Source of the DNA: a bacterium
Lineage (GTDB): Bacteria; Krumholzibacteriota; Krumholzibacteriia; Krumholzibacteriales; Krumholzibacteriaceae
Direction of reading: 5' to 3'
Assembly: GCA_020350885.1 (NCBI GenBank)
Contig: CP070727.1
Coordinates: 3,299,667 to 3,336,520, forward strand
Length of the DNA: 36,854 nucleotides
Shown here: in pieces, positions 17,840 to 26,766 of the stretch
How positions within the stretch are numbered: the first letter of the stretch is position 1
Layout of the letters: every line of letters starts with the position of its first letter
Notes under the pieces: model-generated
Told to the model about the DNA's origin: nothing
Seen by the model: the letters and a program-made list of their open reading frames with translations, nothing else
Database searches by the model: none
Position numbers and translations under genes: made by a program

Positions 17840-18310
17840 TTATGGAGAATCGTATAGCGCCTTGATTAGGCCCCAGGTCGAAATCTCCGTACCTACGACG
17901 CTCGAATTATCCAGAGCACGGCAAGAAACACATCCGGTGATCCATTTCTCAACATCAAGCACGGCTGTGGACGTTTGAGTGTCTATGAATGTCACCGTCA
18001 GGTCGAATCCATCCCGTTGCGGCATAATAGTGCTACAGCTTGCAGACCACGTGAAGCCCCATGGTTCGCATGTTATGGCCTTTCCCGAAGAAGAACTCCT
18101 CGTAGTGCCGGTAATGCCGCAAATATCGTTGAGAGTGAATTCGAGAGAGTCCACCGCCATGCCACCCGGTTGTACATGGAATTTGAGGGTGGTTAATTTA
18201 TCCGGAGTTTGATAGACCCACCAACCAGAATCAACGGGGCACTGTGCGGTCGACGCAGAAGAAAGCACCAGAGGTGCTAAAGCCAACAGGGCGACTATAA
18301 ACCTTCTCAC
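17840..18310 (-). CDS. small secreted protein with C-terminal STWGLIK tail
   Basis: The start is probably GTG 18310: GGAGGTG lies 6 bases upstream, and it gives a clean signal peptide (RRFIVALLALAPLVLSSASTA). An ATG at 18340 is in frame but would place the ribosome site inside the gene. The mature chain is about 130 aa, beta-rich, with several Cys and a Ser-rich loop near the middle. No known domain is recognised. The last residues are STWGLIKALYDSP, matching the tail found on the proteins at 13131, 26767 and 31312. It is divergent from the alpha/beta hydrolase gene. Confidence 0.75.
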   Translation of the reverse strand: MRRFIVALLALAPLVLSSASTAQCPVDSGWWVYQTPDKLTTLKFHVQPGGMAVDSLEFTLNDICGITGTTRSSSSGKAITCEPWGFTWSASCSTIMPQRDGFDLTVTFIDTQTSTAVLDVEKWITGCVSCRALDNSSVVGTEISTWGLIKALYDSP

Positions 18311-18704
18311 TAATTTCACCTCCCGTTTCGTGTACAACATTGTATCTGTCGATTGCTCTCATTCTCCGATACTTCCGCCATGACAGTATCTCTGAACTGC
18401 ATTTCTTCGGATCGGATTGGGTGACAGAAACCGGAATCTCTCAGGAAGCTGGAACAATTTGCCTCCTGAATTAGTCCCAGGGTTGCTTAGATGAACCCCT
18501 TGGCTGGAAATTATACGATCAGTAATATTCACTGTCAACGGCAAACGGGGTGGATAAGGGGCGATTTGCTGCCTGTGCCTTCTCAAGATTCTGCCGATAG
18601 GGATATACCAGTGGCTATGCGGTTTTTGTTTTGACTCTTGGAAAAGATGTTATATTACATTAGATAGCTGTCTCAACTTTCTTGCAACAACCGAGAAGGT
18701 ACGT
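18311..18704. other. 394-bp divergent intergenic region
   Basis: No convincing gene is present. It contains the ribosome site of the minus-strand secreted protein at its left end and a possible promoter for the hydrolase at its right end (18631-18658). A 75-codon minus-strand frame at 18359-18586 has no ribosome site or recognisable product and I reject it. Confidence 0.5.
18631..18658 (+). promoter_or_regulatory. possible promoter for the alpha/beta hydrolase gene
   Basis: TTGACT (18631-18636) is followed after 16 bases by TATTAC (18653-18658) in an AT-rich stretch, 47 bases before the ATG at 18705. The -35 box is good and the -10 box only fair. Confidence 0.45.
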
Positions 18705-19697
18705 ATGCCTCGAATCCCGGGAATTAAGGCAACGCGTCGTCTCCGTCGCGTCCTTGTCGCTCTCATTGGCCTGTGCGTGCTCGTTGGCGCCGTCTACATA
18801 ACGGGGGAGTGGCTCAGGTGTTGGGATTATCGTGATAAGTTCCCTATGATGCGCGGGATTCTCACAGCGGTGCATGTAGGGGACGACCAGCAGCGAAACG
18901 GCCATCTGTTCCAGTCGGTCGAGCTACGTACCGACAGGGGTATTACGGTGTCGGCGTGCCTCAAGGTGCCGGCCGGTACGGATGAACGGTATCCCGCCAT
19001 GGTAATTCTCGGGGGATTGCGCACCGGCCGCCGGACGATAGACTATCTCGACGGTACGGACAAACTCATCTTTCTCACACTCGATTACCCCTACTACGGA
19101 AAAAAGGAGGGGCTCGGAATCCTGGAATTTGTTGCATCGGTGCCGCGCATCCGCAGAGCGATGCTCGAAACCGTACCGGTGATAATGCTCGGGGTCGATT
19201 ATTTGCTGTCGAGGGATGATGTCTTGCCGGATAGGATCGTTCTCATCGGCGGGAGCCTCGGTGCCATCTTCGTGCCGGCCGCCATGGCTGCGGACGGACG
19301 GATAGCAGCTGGAGCAATGTTATTCGGTGCCGGTAACATCGGGCAGCTGGTTCGATCTAATATCGATGCACCCGCCGTGGTGGCGGTTCCTGCCGGCTGG
19401 GTGTGCGCCGTGCTCGCCGCCCCTGTCGAGCCGCTCACGTATGTGGCTGATATTTCGCCCCGTCCCCTCTTCATGCTGAACGGGTTGGATGATCCGCGCA
19501 TTCCGTTCCGGTGCTGCCGGATCCTTCATGAGACCGCTCAGGCGCCGAAAACGATCAAATGGATAGAGACAGGGCACCTCAACGTCAGGTCGAAAAGATT
19601 CCATGAGATGGTAAGCCGTGAGCTGACGGAATGGCTCGTCTCGCAGGGGCTTGTTGAAACTACTCTAACCGGAAAGGCCAATCGTACTCCGAAATAA
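18705..19697 (+). CDS. membrane-anchored alpha/beta hydrolase
   Basis: The 330-aa protein has an N-terminal signal anchor (about 15-34, after a basic RRLRR). An alpha/beta-hydrolase domain follows: an oxyanion-side strand MVILGGLRTG (about 99-108), a nucleophile elbow I-G-G-S184-L-G, an acid D262 or D263 in NGLDDPRIP, and H291 in ETGHLN. It lacks the cap insertions of lipases and resembles the dienelactone-hydrolase/acetyl-esterase style. The substrate is unknown. It would act outside the cytoplasm, tethered to the inner membrane. The start is supported by GAGAAGG 5 bases upstream. It is convergent with the TonB receptor gene (44 bases). Confidence 0.85.
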   Translation: MPRIPGIKATRRLRRVLVALIGLCVLVGAVYITGEWLRCWDYRDKFPMMRGILTAVHVGDDQQRNGHLFQSVELRTDRGITVSACLKVPAGTDERYPAMVILGGLRTGRRTIDYLDGTDKLIFLTLDYPYYGKKEGLGILEFVASVPRIRRAMLETVPVIMLGVDYLLSRDDVLPDRIVLIGGSLGAIFVPAAMAADGRIAAGAMLFGAGNIGQLVRSNIDAPAVVAVPAGWVCAVLAAPVEPLTYVADISPRPLFMLNGLDDPRIPFRCCRILHETAQAPKTIKWIETGHLNVRSKRFHEMVSRELTEWLVSQGLVETTLTGKANRTPK

Positions 19698-19741
19698 GCT
19701 CCACGGGGAGTCTCTGAGCCATTGGACCCATTCAGCCCAGC

Positions 19742-21589
19742 TCAGTAGGTGTACTTGAGGCCGGTGATGAAGGTGGTCCCGGGCATCTCGTACAATCCAG
19801 CAGCTCCTCCGGGAAGATCGACGTAAACGGTATACACCTTGTCGAAAAGGTTATTGATGCCGGCAAATACCCTGGCTCCCGTGCCAACAGTCGATTCACC
19901 GTAGAGATCGATCACAACGTAAGAATCGATGGGATTCGAATGTTCGTTCCCCGCGTAGTAGTCGCTCACCAGTTGCCCGTTCATACGGATAGTAAGTCGC
20001 CGGCTGGAATATCCGATCATCAGGTCGTATTTGCGTCCAGGTCTTCCGCGTGTCCAGTCACCCGGATCGAGCCATGAGTATGACGTCCTGCCTTCGAAAC
20101 CGTTCTTCCATTTTCCTGAAAGAGATGTCTCGATGCCGTAGAATTCGAACTCTCCCGTGTTGCTGTATACATACAGTGGAGGTGGGGAGGAATTCGGTGC
20201 AAGTTCGATCATGTCCGTTCCATCCATCCTGAATGCGGCGATATCAAGCAGGATCTGCCAGGGCAGCTCCTGGCGAAGACCGAGCTCGTAATTCCAAACT
20301 TTCTCCGCTTTCAGGGCATCATTGGATGGAGGGAACATGTACAGCTCGTTCAGCTGAGGCGATCTGAATCCATGCGAGGCGAGAGCTCGTATCGTGGAAC
20401 CGCCGGCCGGTTGCCAGACTACGCCGAATGACGGACTCATCCCGGTACCGGCCACCTTGTCATAGTTGTGCCGCGCTCCCGTAGAAAGGGTAACCTCATC
20501 GATGGGACTGTACGTGGCTTCCAGATAGGCGCCGGTTTCCCACTTGTTCCACTCTGCTCCATCAGTATCAAGAAGTTTGCCCTGCTGGTAACGGTAGTCC
20601 GCTCCAAAGTTCAGTTTCAGATCGTTGACCGGGCTCGTCGATGCATAGAACATTACACCATCGGTGGCATCCTTCGAGTGCCAGCCATCAGAAAACGTGT
20701 GTTCTCCGAAGTTACGGTAATATCGTACATTCGTTGAATACCCGTCTCTTTCTCCTTTCATATGAATATCGAACGATCCCCTCTTGTAATCGTTCCACGT
20801 ATCGGACAGGGTTGCTGGATTGTCGGTGAACCGTATCGGTTCTTCCTTGTACCCGTCGAAGTGCTTTCCGGAAACGGACAGCGTGAACCAGTCACTCAGA
20901 TCGATGTCACACCCGGCATGAATGTCGATCCCTTCGTACCCGGAATGCCCGATATGTCCGTTTGACTCCCTGTAATCCACACTCAAGGCACCGGAGAACC
21001 TTCCCCTGCGTCCCCCGAACCTTCCATTCGTGACCCATGTGTCATAGCTGCCTCCGCCCGCCGACAGATCGATCTCGATGTCATTGCGGACCCGTCGCGG
21101 GATGACGTTCATTACTCCGCCGATCGCTCCGGAACCGTGAAGCATCGACGAGGTCCCACGGATTACCTCTATCCTCTCTACATCGTGAAGTGGAAAGGAG
21201 TGCGTAACGGTGCAGTCGAAGAGTGCCATCTTCTCCGGACGTCCATCGACAAGTACGAGCGAGTATCTCCCCCGCGATCCAAGCCCTCTTATGCTGACAT
21301 CGCTTCGCCCGAAATCACCCGTGCGTTCGATGAAGACACCGGGGAGAACACCGCTCAGGTCGGTGGAGGAGTTGCTCAGGGTGGTTTGTATTTCCCGTTC
21401 CCCGATGACACTGACTGACAGGGCCAGCTCCTCGACAAGCGTCGGTACGTGCCTGGCCGTAACCACGATCTCCTTCATCCTGTATAACGGGATGGAATCG
21501 GTGACTGCTTTCCCGGCATCACCGAGGAGCTCGCCGTTCACCAAGGTTACGAGTGCGGTTACGATCAACAACAACCGTTTCATGCCCAT
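19742..21589 (-). CDS. TonB-dependent outer-membrane receptor
   Basis: The 615-aa protein has a signal peptide (about 1-20), a TonB-box-like IVVTA (41-45), a plug domain (about 50-165) with V-S-I-R-G-L-G and IEVIRG segments, and a 22-strand-type barrel that ends in an aromatic residue (GLKYTY). The length and plug are of the cobalamin/siderophore (BtuB/CirA) style. The ligand cannot be read from sequence. I found no cobalamin riboswitch in the leader and no ABC importer or SusD partner nearby, so carbohydrate (SusC-type) uptake is unlikely. GGGAGG lies 6 bases before ATG 21589. It has its own strong promoter. Confidence 0.93.
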   Translation of the reverse strand: MGMKRLLLIVTALVTLVNGELLGDAGKAVTDSIPLYRMKEIVVTARHVPTLVEELALSVSVIGEREIQTTLSNSSTDLSGVLPGVFIERTGDFGRSDVSIRGLGSRGRYSLVLVDGRPEKMALFDCTVTHSFPLHDVERIEVIRGTSSMLHGSGAIGGVMNVIPRRVRNDIEIDLSAGGGSYDTWVTNGRFGGRRGRFSGALSVDYRESNGHIGHSGYEGIDIHAGCDIDLSDWFTLSVSGKHFDGYKEEPIRFTDNPATLSDTWNDYKRGSFDIHMKGERDGYSTNVRYYRNFGEHTFSDGWHSKDATDGVMFYASTSPVNDLKLNFGADYRYQQGKLLDTDGAEWNKWETGAYLEATYSPIDEVTLSTGARHNYDKVAGTGMSPSFGVVWQPAGGSTIRALASHGFRSPQLNELYMFPPSNDALKAEKVWNYELGLRQELPWQILLDIAAFRMDGTDMIELAPNSSPPPLYVYSNTGEFEFYGIETSLSGKWKNGFEGRTSYSWLDPGDWTRGRPGRKYDLMIGYSSRRLTIRMNGQLVSDYYAGNEHSNPIDSYVVIDLYGESTVGTGARVFAGINNLFDKVYTVYVDLPGGAAGLYEMPGTTFITGLKYTY

Positions 21590-21997
21590 CGTCAGCCTCC
21601 CGTTCGGAATACAGGTAGATGCCGGAATGAGTGTTACTTTTATAATATTCGTGCCACTTTTGTCAAGTACATTTATCTTCCCTCATCGATTGATCCATCC
21701 ACCGAATGAGGGGGTGATCATGAAGAAGAGACTGCATCCGGATAGGCAGATTCGCGTTGGAAGGGACCGGGGCTTTAGGATACCGGGATTCCCTTCTGTA
21801 ATCGGGAACCTGGAGCGTACACTATTTAGGACAGTTTTTCCCTGATAGGGCCATACGTAGGCCTTCCGTAATCCGGCAATAAGGCTAACATCTCATTGTT
21901 ATATAGTGAGTTACGGAGTTTGACCGGGCAAGGTATGCCATATGCATTACCAATGGGTAGAGTCGCCAATCAGGGCGGCCTGAACAGGAGGTGTCTT
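21590..21997. other. 408-bp divergent intergenic region
   Basis: It holds the TonB-receptor promoter (21639-21666, minus strand) and the ribosome site of the Arg/Tyr-rich protein (GGAGGTG, 5 bases before 21998). The remaining 200-odd bases show no gene or clear RNA fold to me. Confidence 0.5.
21639..21666 (-). promoter_or_regulatory. sigma-70 promoter for the TonB receptor gene
   Basis: Read on the minus strand, TTGACA (21666-21661) is followed after 16 bases by TATAAA (21644-21639). The -10 box ends 49 bases before the ATG at 21589. Confidence 0.7.
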
Positions 21998-22459
21998 ATG
22001 AGAAGGATGCGAATGAGCCTATTGAGCCTGATGGCCTTGGCCCTTCTCGTTGGCCCCGGCATCGTACAGGGCGCCGAAGGGGGGGTCCGTTTCAATGCAA
22101 CCATACATACACCCAACGTGCGCGTCCGTATCGGCAACACGCCTACAGGTTATTACTACAGGGGCAGACATCTCCCGATCCGCCGGCATCACTATTACAG
22201 GATCCGTCAGCGGGACAGGGCGATTGCCCATCGCCTGGCCTGGTACACCGGTGTGCCGGCGCGCGAGCTGATCCGGCTCAGGCGTTCTAGCTATAGCTGG
22301 ATGGAGATCGGGCACTGGCTGTATCTGCCTCGCCGGGTAGTCCGGGCTGCACTGAATCAGCGGAGTTGGAAACGTTTCCTTCTCGAGGAGCGGCTCGCCC
22401 GGTGCGGCGGCTATCGGCAAGGACTTCGCCGGGTCATCTGCCTCTATGACGACCGTTAG
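21998..22459 (+). CDS. exported Arg/Tyr-rich basic protein
   Basis: The true start is ATG 21998, 5 bases after GGAGGTG. The frame is open further upstream but without a ribosome site. The product is 153 aa with a signal peptide (about 1-26, ending VQGAEG). The mature part begins with a short beta-like segment, then a Tyr/Arg/His-rich linker (GYYYRGRHLPIRRHHYYRIR). A compact, very basic helical region follows (RLAWYTGVPARELIRLRR, then a W-M-E-I-G-H-W segment). The second part is suggestive of a helical DNA- or polyanion-binding domain, yet the protein is exported. I recognise no family. A perfect hairpin terminator follows. Confidence 0.78.
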   Translation: MRRMRMSLLSLMALALLVGPGIVQGAEGGVRFNATIHTPNVRVRIGNTPTGYYYRGRHLPIRRHHYYRIRQRDRAIAHRLAWYTGVPARELIRLRRSSYSWMEIGHWLYLPRRVVRAALNQRSWKRFLLEERLARCGGYRQGLRRVICLYDDR

Positions 22460-22483
22460 AGACGTATCATACCAAACGTAGAG

Positions 22484-22517
22484 GATGGCAGGCCGGGAGC
22501 GATCCCGGCCTGCCATC
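22484..22517. terminator. strong 15-bp hairpin between convergent genes
   Basis: A perfect 15-bp GC-rich stem (22484-22498 with 22503-22517) closes a four-base loop GCGA. It sits 24 bases after the stop of the Arg/Tyr-rich protein gene and 120 bases past the last permease gene on the other strand. The T-run is weak on both strands. It probably ends transcription from both sides. Confidence 0.75.
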
Positions 22518-22637
22518 GCTTTGTCAGGCTTTGAATGTCATTCGGCCAGATGACATCCGCTCGAAATTCGCGTTTCCGATGGGCCGGTTGAGCGTATTGA
22601 GTTTTGAAATGATCTTGTCCGAAGATCGAGGGATTAC

Positions 22638-23885
22638 CTATTCGTAATGCAGGGCATCGATGGGATTCAGCTTTGAAGCCCGCATGGCAGGCCAGAATCC
22701 GAAGGTCAGACCAACGGCGGTGCAGAAGAATAAGCCCACGAATGTCCATTCCAGGGGCACATGGGCGGCGAAGTCCGTCACAATACTGATAATGTTACCG
22801 ATTGCAAAACCCGCGGCGACCCCGATGATCCCGCCTATATTGCAGAGTATGATCGCTTCCATGAGGAATTGAAGGAGAATATTCCGCCGCTTCGCTCCGA
22901 GTGCCTTGCGGATGCCTATTTCCCTCGTACGTTCCGTAACGGAGACGAGCATGATATTCATTATGCCTATGCCGGCAACGATGAGTGCGACGATGCCGAT
23001 GACGAACGAACCGGCCTTAATTCCCGCTGTGGTCTGATTGAAGGCCCTGATGTTGCTGTCGTTCGTGAATATGGTGAAGTCGTCCTCTTCGTGGGGCTTC
23101 AATCCCCGCTCCTTCCTCATAATCATTCTGGTTTCGTCTATGGCCTGCTGTATAAGCCCGGGGGTCCTCGCACGCACGGTAATATTAACGGATCGCTCGT
23201 CGCCGTCCGCCTCGCGTAAGCCGTATGTCTTGATAAATCGTGTGATCGGGATGATGAGATAGTGATTGAAACGGCCTCCGATTGCTGAGCTCTTATCCTC
23301 GAGCACACCCACCACCCTGTATTTCCTTCCGTCGATCTTTATTGTTTTCTCGAGGGGATCGGTCCATGGGAAAAGTGTTTGTGCTACTTCGTATCCCAGC
23401 AACACAACGTTCCGGGCGACCTTTACGTCTTCGTGTGAGAGGTTGTGGCCCAACTCCACGTAGTGCGTATTGTTCGTGGTATACTCAGGAGTGCCTCCAC
23501 ATATCATCAGGTCCGGATTTGTTTTTATATCCTTGTAGGATGCGATATGATTGTAACTCCACAACTCGGGCCCCACCAGGTCGACAGTCTTTACGTTCTC
23601 CCGGATCGCGTTGGCGTGCTCGACGGTCGTAGGCCTGCGGGCTTGAATCTTTCTCCATTCCTCTTCGCTTATCGGTCCGCCGGCCGCCCATTTCTGCACC
23701 TGGAATGTCTGGGTTCCGAGTACGCTGATTTCCTTCTCGATGGCGACCTGGACAACGGAGATGCCGGTCATGACCGAGATGATTGAAGCCACGCCGGCAA
23801 TGATGCCGACCATTGTCAGGAACGATCTGAGCTTGTGGGCCTTTATCGCCGAGATGGCCATTTTCAATGCTTCGAGGAATAACAT
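22638..23885 (-). CDS. MacB-type ABC transporter permease (second copy in operon)
   Basis: The 415-aa protein has the MacB/FtsX topology: a first membrane helix (about 20-42), a periplasmic domain (about 45-275), then three helices (about 285-305, 335-360 and 375-400). Between the second and third helices it carries the family signature VSVTERTREIGIRKALGAK. It is a permease only, with no ATP-binding domain. MacB-family exporters use mechanotransmission to drive periplasmic adaptors and TolC-like channels. GAGG lies before the ATG. It follows the first permease (73 bases) and is the last gene of the operon. Confidence 0.92.
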   Translation of the reverse strand: MLFLEALKMAISAIKAHKLRSFLTMVGIIAGVASIISVMTGISVVQVAIEKEISVLGTQTFQVQKWAAGGPISEEEWRKIQARRPTTVEHANAIRENVKTVDLVGPELWSYNHIASYKDIKTNPDLMICGGTPEYTTNNTHYVELGHNLSHEDVKVARNVVLLGYEVAQTLFPWTDPLEKTIKIDGRKYRVVGVLEDKSSAIGGRFNHYLIIPITRFIKTYGLREADGDERSVNITVRARTPGLIQQAIDETRMIMRKERGLKPHEEDDFTIFTNDSNIRAFNQTTAGIKAGSFVIGIVALIVAGIGIMNIMLVSVTERTREIGIRKALGAKRRNILLQFLMEAIILCNIGGIIGVAAGFAIGNIISIVTDFAAHVPLEWTFVGLFFCTAVGLTFGFWPAMRASKLNPIDALHYE

Positions 23886-23958
23886 TATCTGCCTCGTTGG
23901 CTATGGTAATCGCGCGCACGGTCCATTTGACAAAAGCCGATCGATTATGAAGCAAGAT

Positions 23959-25197
23959 CTATTCATACTGCAACGCATCTATTGGATTCAGGCGTGAGGC
24001 CCGCATCGCCGGGAAAAGTCCGGAGAATATCCCTACCAAAAAAGAAACAAGAATTCCGATGATAACAACGGGGATGGAGAGGGTGGCGGGCATTACGAGT
24101 TTGTTGATCAGTGCAGCGACCCCATACGAGAGTACCAGCCCGATCGATCCCCCGACCCCGCAGAGACAGCACGATTCAAATAGGAATTCCGTCAGGATAA
24201 TCTTCCGTCTGGCTCCGATCGCCTTTCGAATGCCAATCTCTCTGGTTCTCTCCGTTACCGAGACAAGCATGATATTCATCACACCGATTCCGCCCACAAA
24301 CAACGAGAAACTGGTAATGATGAAACCGATGAGAATGACGACACCCATTACGGTATTGTACGCGTTCAGCAGACTTTCCATGCTGTTGATAGAGAAGTTG
24401 TCTTCCTCGGTGGGGCTTAATTTCCTGATCTTTCTCATTTCGCCAACCAGCTCATACCGGAAATCATCCATGTCCTCATGGCTGGGCGCCTTGACGGCTA
24501 CCTCGAACTGGCGGTTTCTGCTTCCGTAGGCTTTTACCAAGCTGGTTACGGGAATGTATATGCGTCTGTCGAAGTTCGGGCCCCCGAAAAAACCTCCGCT
24601 CCCCTGTCGTTCCATGACACCGATAACGCGAAAGGTGCGTCGGCCGATCTTGATATCCTGCTGCAACGGATCGATGTTGTTGAAGAGAAGTTCACGGATC
24701 TCTTGTCCGATTACACAGACGAACTTTCTGTTCTGCACATCGGCTCCGGTGAAGAAACGGCCGTGCTCCGGGACGGCATTTGATAACAATATTTGCTTCT
24801 CGGTTGTGCCGATGATTACGGTATTTTCCAGAACGGTGGATCTGAATTTGATGTTCCGCCTCGTCCCCGTGGCGATATTGACGGCCTTTGAACTTTTCAT
24901 TCTCTGGGCGAGTTCCTGGCACTGCCGGTAACTTATACGGGGGCGGTTGCGGTATCTGAAGAAATCACCGGTGATGATCCACGGCATTCTCGATACATGG
25001 AGTACATCGGATCCGACGGCTGATATGCTCTCTTTGAAGTTGTTTCCCAGACCATTTGAGACCGTCATCGTGGTTGCGATGGCCAATATGCCGATGACGA
25101 TCCCTAAGGTTGTGAGCATGGCGCGGCTCTTGTTCGCCTTGAGCGCCCTCACGGCGGTGGAAAACGACTCGCTTATGACATAGACAAATGCCCGCAT
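23959..25197 (-). CDS. MacB-type ABC transporter permease (first copy in operon)
   Basis: The 412-aa protein has the same topology as its neighbour: one N-terminal helix (about 25-45), a MacB_PCD periplasmic domain (about 50-270), and three C-terminal helices with the conserved VSVTERTREIGIRKAIGAR segment. It ends SRLNPIDALQYE, as is typical for the family. It starts 14 bases after the adaptor stop, so the two are translated from one transcript. No good ribosome site precedes this ATG, which suggests coupling to the adaptor. The two permeases are clearly paralogous but diverged, so a heterodimer is likely. Confidence 0.92.
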   Translation of the reverse strand: MRAFVYVISESFSTAVRALKANKSRAMLTTLGIVIGILAIATTMTVSNGLGNNFKESISAVGSDVLHVSRMPWIITGDFFRYRNRPRISYRQCQELAQRMKSSKAVNIATGTRRNIKFRSTVLENTVIIGTTEKQILLSNAVPEHGRFFTGADVQNRKFVCVIGQEIRELLFNNIDPLQQDIKIGRRTFRVIGVMERQGSGGFFGGPNFDRRIYIPVTSLVKAYGSRNRQFEVAVKAPSHEDMDDFRYELVGEMRKIRKLSPTEEDNFSINSMESLLNAYNTVMGVVILIGFIITSFSLFVGGIGVMNIMLVSVTERTREIGIRKAIGARRKIILTEFLFESCCLCGVGGSIGLVLSYGVAALINKLVMPATLSIPVVIIGILVSFLVGIFSGLFPAMRASRLNPIDALQYE

Positions 25198-25211
25198 GAT
25201 GATAACTACAG

Positions 25212-26480
25212 TTAGTTATTATTTTCGATATTCTTGACCAACACAGGCGTGTCATTATTGAGTGTCTGGCTTATTGCACGGTATTTGCCGGTTACGATTT
25301 CATCGCCTTCGGAGATTCCTGATAGGATTTCTATGTGCGTATCACTCTGAATGCCGGTTTCGACCTGCATGGCTTTTGCCACACCATCCACTACGATGAA
25401 GATGAGCGGTACGAAACCGTCTTTGTCCGGCGTATAAACCTTCTGGGATGTACTGTCCGTTACGGATCCATCCCCGCTGTTGTGTGTATTATCTTTCAAT
25501 TGCTCGGGCGTGCGCACCGTAACACACTGCAGGGGCACGCAGAGAGTGCTATCCCGCGTTTCAACGACTATATCTGCGCTGGCCGTCATTCCGGGTCGCA
25601 ATTCGGCAACCGGATCGATTATGGTGAGCTTCACTTCGAACTCGGTTTTTTGCTCGGTCGTCCCCATGCCGCTGATATTCGCGCTGCTTGCGATTTCTCT
25701 CACGACACCATTAAAGGTCTTATCGGGCAGGGCATCGATTTCAACTGTAGCGCTGTCTCTCAAACTCACCTTTACAATATCGTTCTCGTCGACGTTGACC
25801 AGCGCTTCCATGATCGAGAGGTTGGAGACGATCATGATGACATCTTCCTGGAACTGCGATCCAAGGGCTATCTCTCCCACCTCTTTGTTGAGAGTACTGA
25901 TAGTGCCTGCCATGGGAGCGTATATGGTCGTTTTAGAGAGATTGTCCTTCGCCTGTTTGACCGAAGCCCGGGCTTGTTCGACGACTTCCTGGGCGGATTG
26001 GTATCGGGCCTTCTCTATCTGGACACTGGAGTAGGCTTGATCGTACGTTGCTCTCGATTCGAGATTTTGATCTACCAGTGTTTTTATTCGTTCAAAATCC
26101 TTTTCGGTCTTCAAGAGATTTTCTTTTGCCAGATGTGCGTTGGCTATTGCGGAACGCAGGTTCGCCTCGCTCTGTTCGAGAGCGGCACTGAATCTCTCCT
26201 GATCCAGACGGACAAGAAGGTCTCCTTTTTCCACCCAGTCGCCTTCCTTTACGCCCAGATGAGTGATTTTCGCCGCAACGTCGGCGCTGATCTTCACCTG
26301 GGTTCTGGGCTCTATCTTGCCTGTCGCAGTAACGGTCTCGATGATTTTCTGCTTGCTAGCTACCTCGGTCTGAACGATGGTTCTGTGATTTCCATTCTTG
26401 TTGACCATGATCACGATGAAGATGACGATGACCGCAATTATCACAAGCCCGATAATCGTTTTTCTTTTCGATATAGCCAT
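25212..26480 (-). CDS. HlyD/MacA-like periplasmic adaptor
   Basis: The 422-aa protein has an N-terminal membrane anchor (about 8-27). A barrel-sandwich/lipoyl half follows (about 55-80, with VKEGDWVEKGDLLVRLD), then a long coiled-coil hairpin (about 85-175), the second lipoyl half (TTIYAPMAGTISTLNKEVGE), a beta-barrel domain (about 215-300) and a membrane-proximal domain. This is the MacA/RND membrane-fusion-protein design that bridges the inner-membrane exporter to an outer-membrane channel. AAGGAG lies 9 bases before ATG 26480. It is the first gene of the adaptor-permease-permease operon. No TolC-like or ATPase gene is present. Confidence 0.93.
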   Translation of the reverse strand: MAISKRKTIIGLVIIAVIVIFIVIMVNKNGNHRTIVQTEVASKQKIIETVTATGKIEPRTQVKISADVAAKITHLGVKEGDWVEKGDLLVRLDQERFSAALEQSEANLRSAIANAHLAKENLLKTEKDFERIKTLVDQNLESRATYDQAYSSVQIEKARYQSAQEVVEQARASVKQAKDNLSKTTIYAPMAGTISTLNKEVGEIALGSQFQEDVIMIVSNLSIMEALVNVDENDIVKVSLRDSATVEIDALPDKTFNGVVREIASSANISGMGTTEQKTEFEVKLTIIDPVAELRPGMTASADIVVETRDSTLCVPLQCVTVRTPEQLKDNTHNSGDGSVTDSTSQKVYTPDKDGFVPLIFIVVDGVAKAMQVETGIQSDTHIEILSGISEGDEIVTGKYRAISQTLNNDTPVLVKNIENNN

Positions 26481-26711
26481 TGATTGGCGCTCCTTGGCTA
26501 AACGTGAACCTGTAACCGTGCCTGATAAGGAAATATATGTAAATCCGCCCTAAGGGGCACTCGATATATCAAATACGATCTATAATAGTAATAAGTTGCA
26601 TTGCAGTTTTGTCATAATTCATTGCGTATAGACCGGATTATCTCATGATTAGAGGCGGTTAGGAGGATGAAAACGCCGGTGAAACTGGTGGCTATCCGAT
26701 AGTCTGTCCCG

Positions 26712-26739
26712 AAAAAAAGCCCGGTTAAAAACCGGGCTT
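26712..26739 (-). terminator. intrinsic terminator for the 26767-27489 gene
   Basis: On the minus strand a perfect 10-bp stem (26739-26730 with 26726-26717) and a three-base loop are followed by a run of seven T (26718-26712, overlapping the stem base). This is a textbook Rho-independent terminator, 27 bases after the stop, separating this gene from the adaptor operon downstream. Confidence 0.9.
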
Positions 26740-26766
26740 CTGTGTAGTGTCTGATTACCGTATCAA

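Noticed and set aside
18359..18586. 75-codon minus-strand frame
   Set aside because: It has no ribosome site, no family and low-complexity content, and lies in a promoter-bearing gap.
21210..21845. 211-codon plus-strand open frame
   Set aside because: It starts inside the TonB receptor gene on the other strand and its product has no motif.
21667..21870. possible cobalamin riboswitch upstream of the TonB receptor
   Set aside because: I looked for the conserved B12-box core and did not find it. Most of this stretch lies upstream of the predicted promoter, so it would not be in the transcript.
25335..26483. 382-codon plus-strand open frame
   Set aside because: It is fully antisense to the adaptor gene, whose domains are clear. 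The antisense product has no domain or ribosome site.
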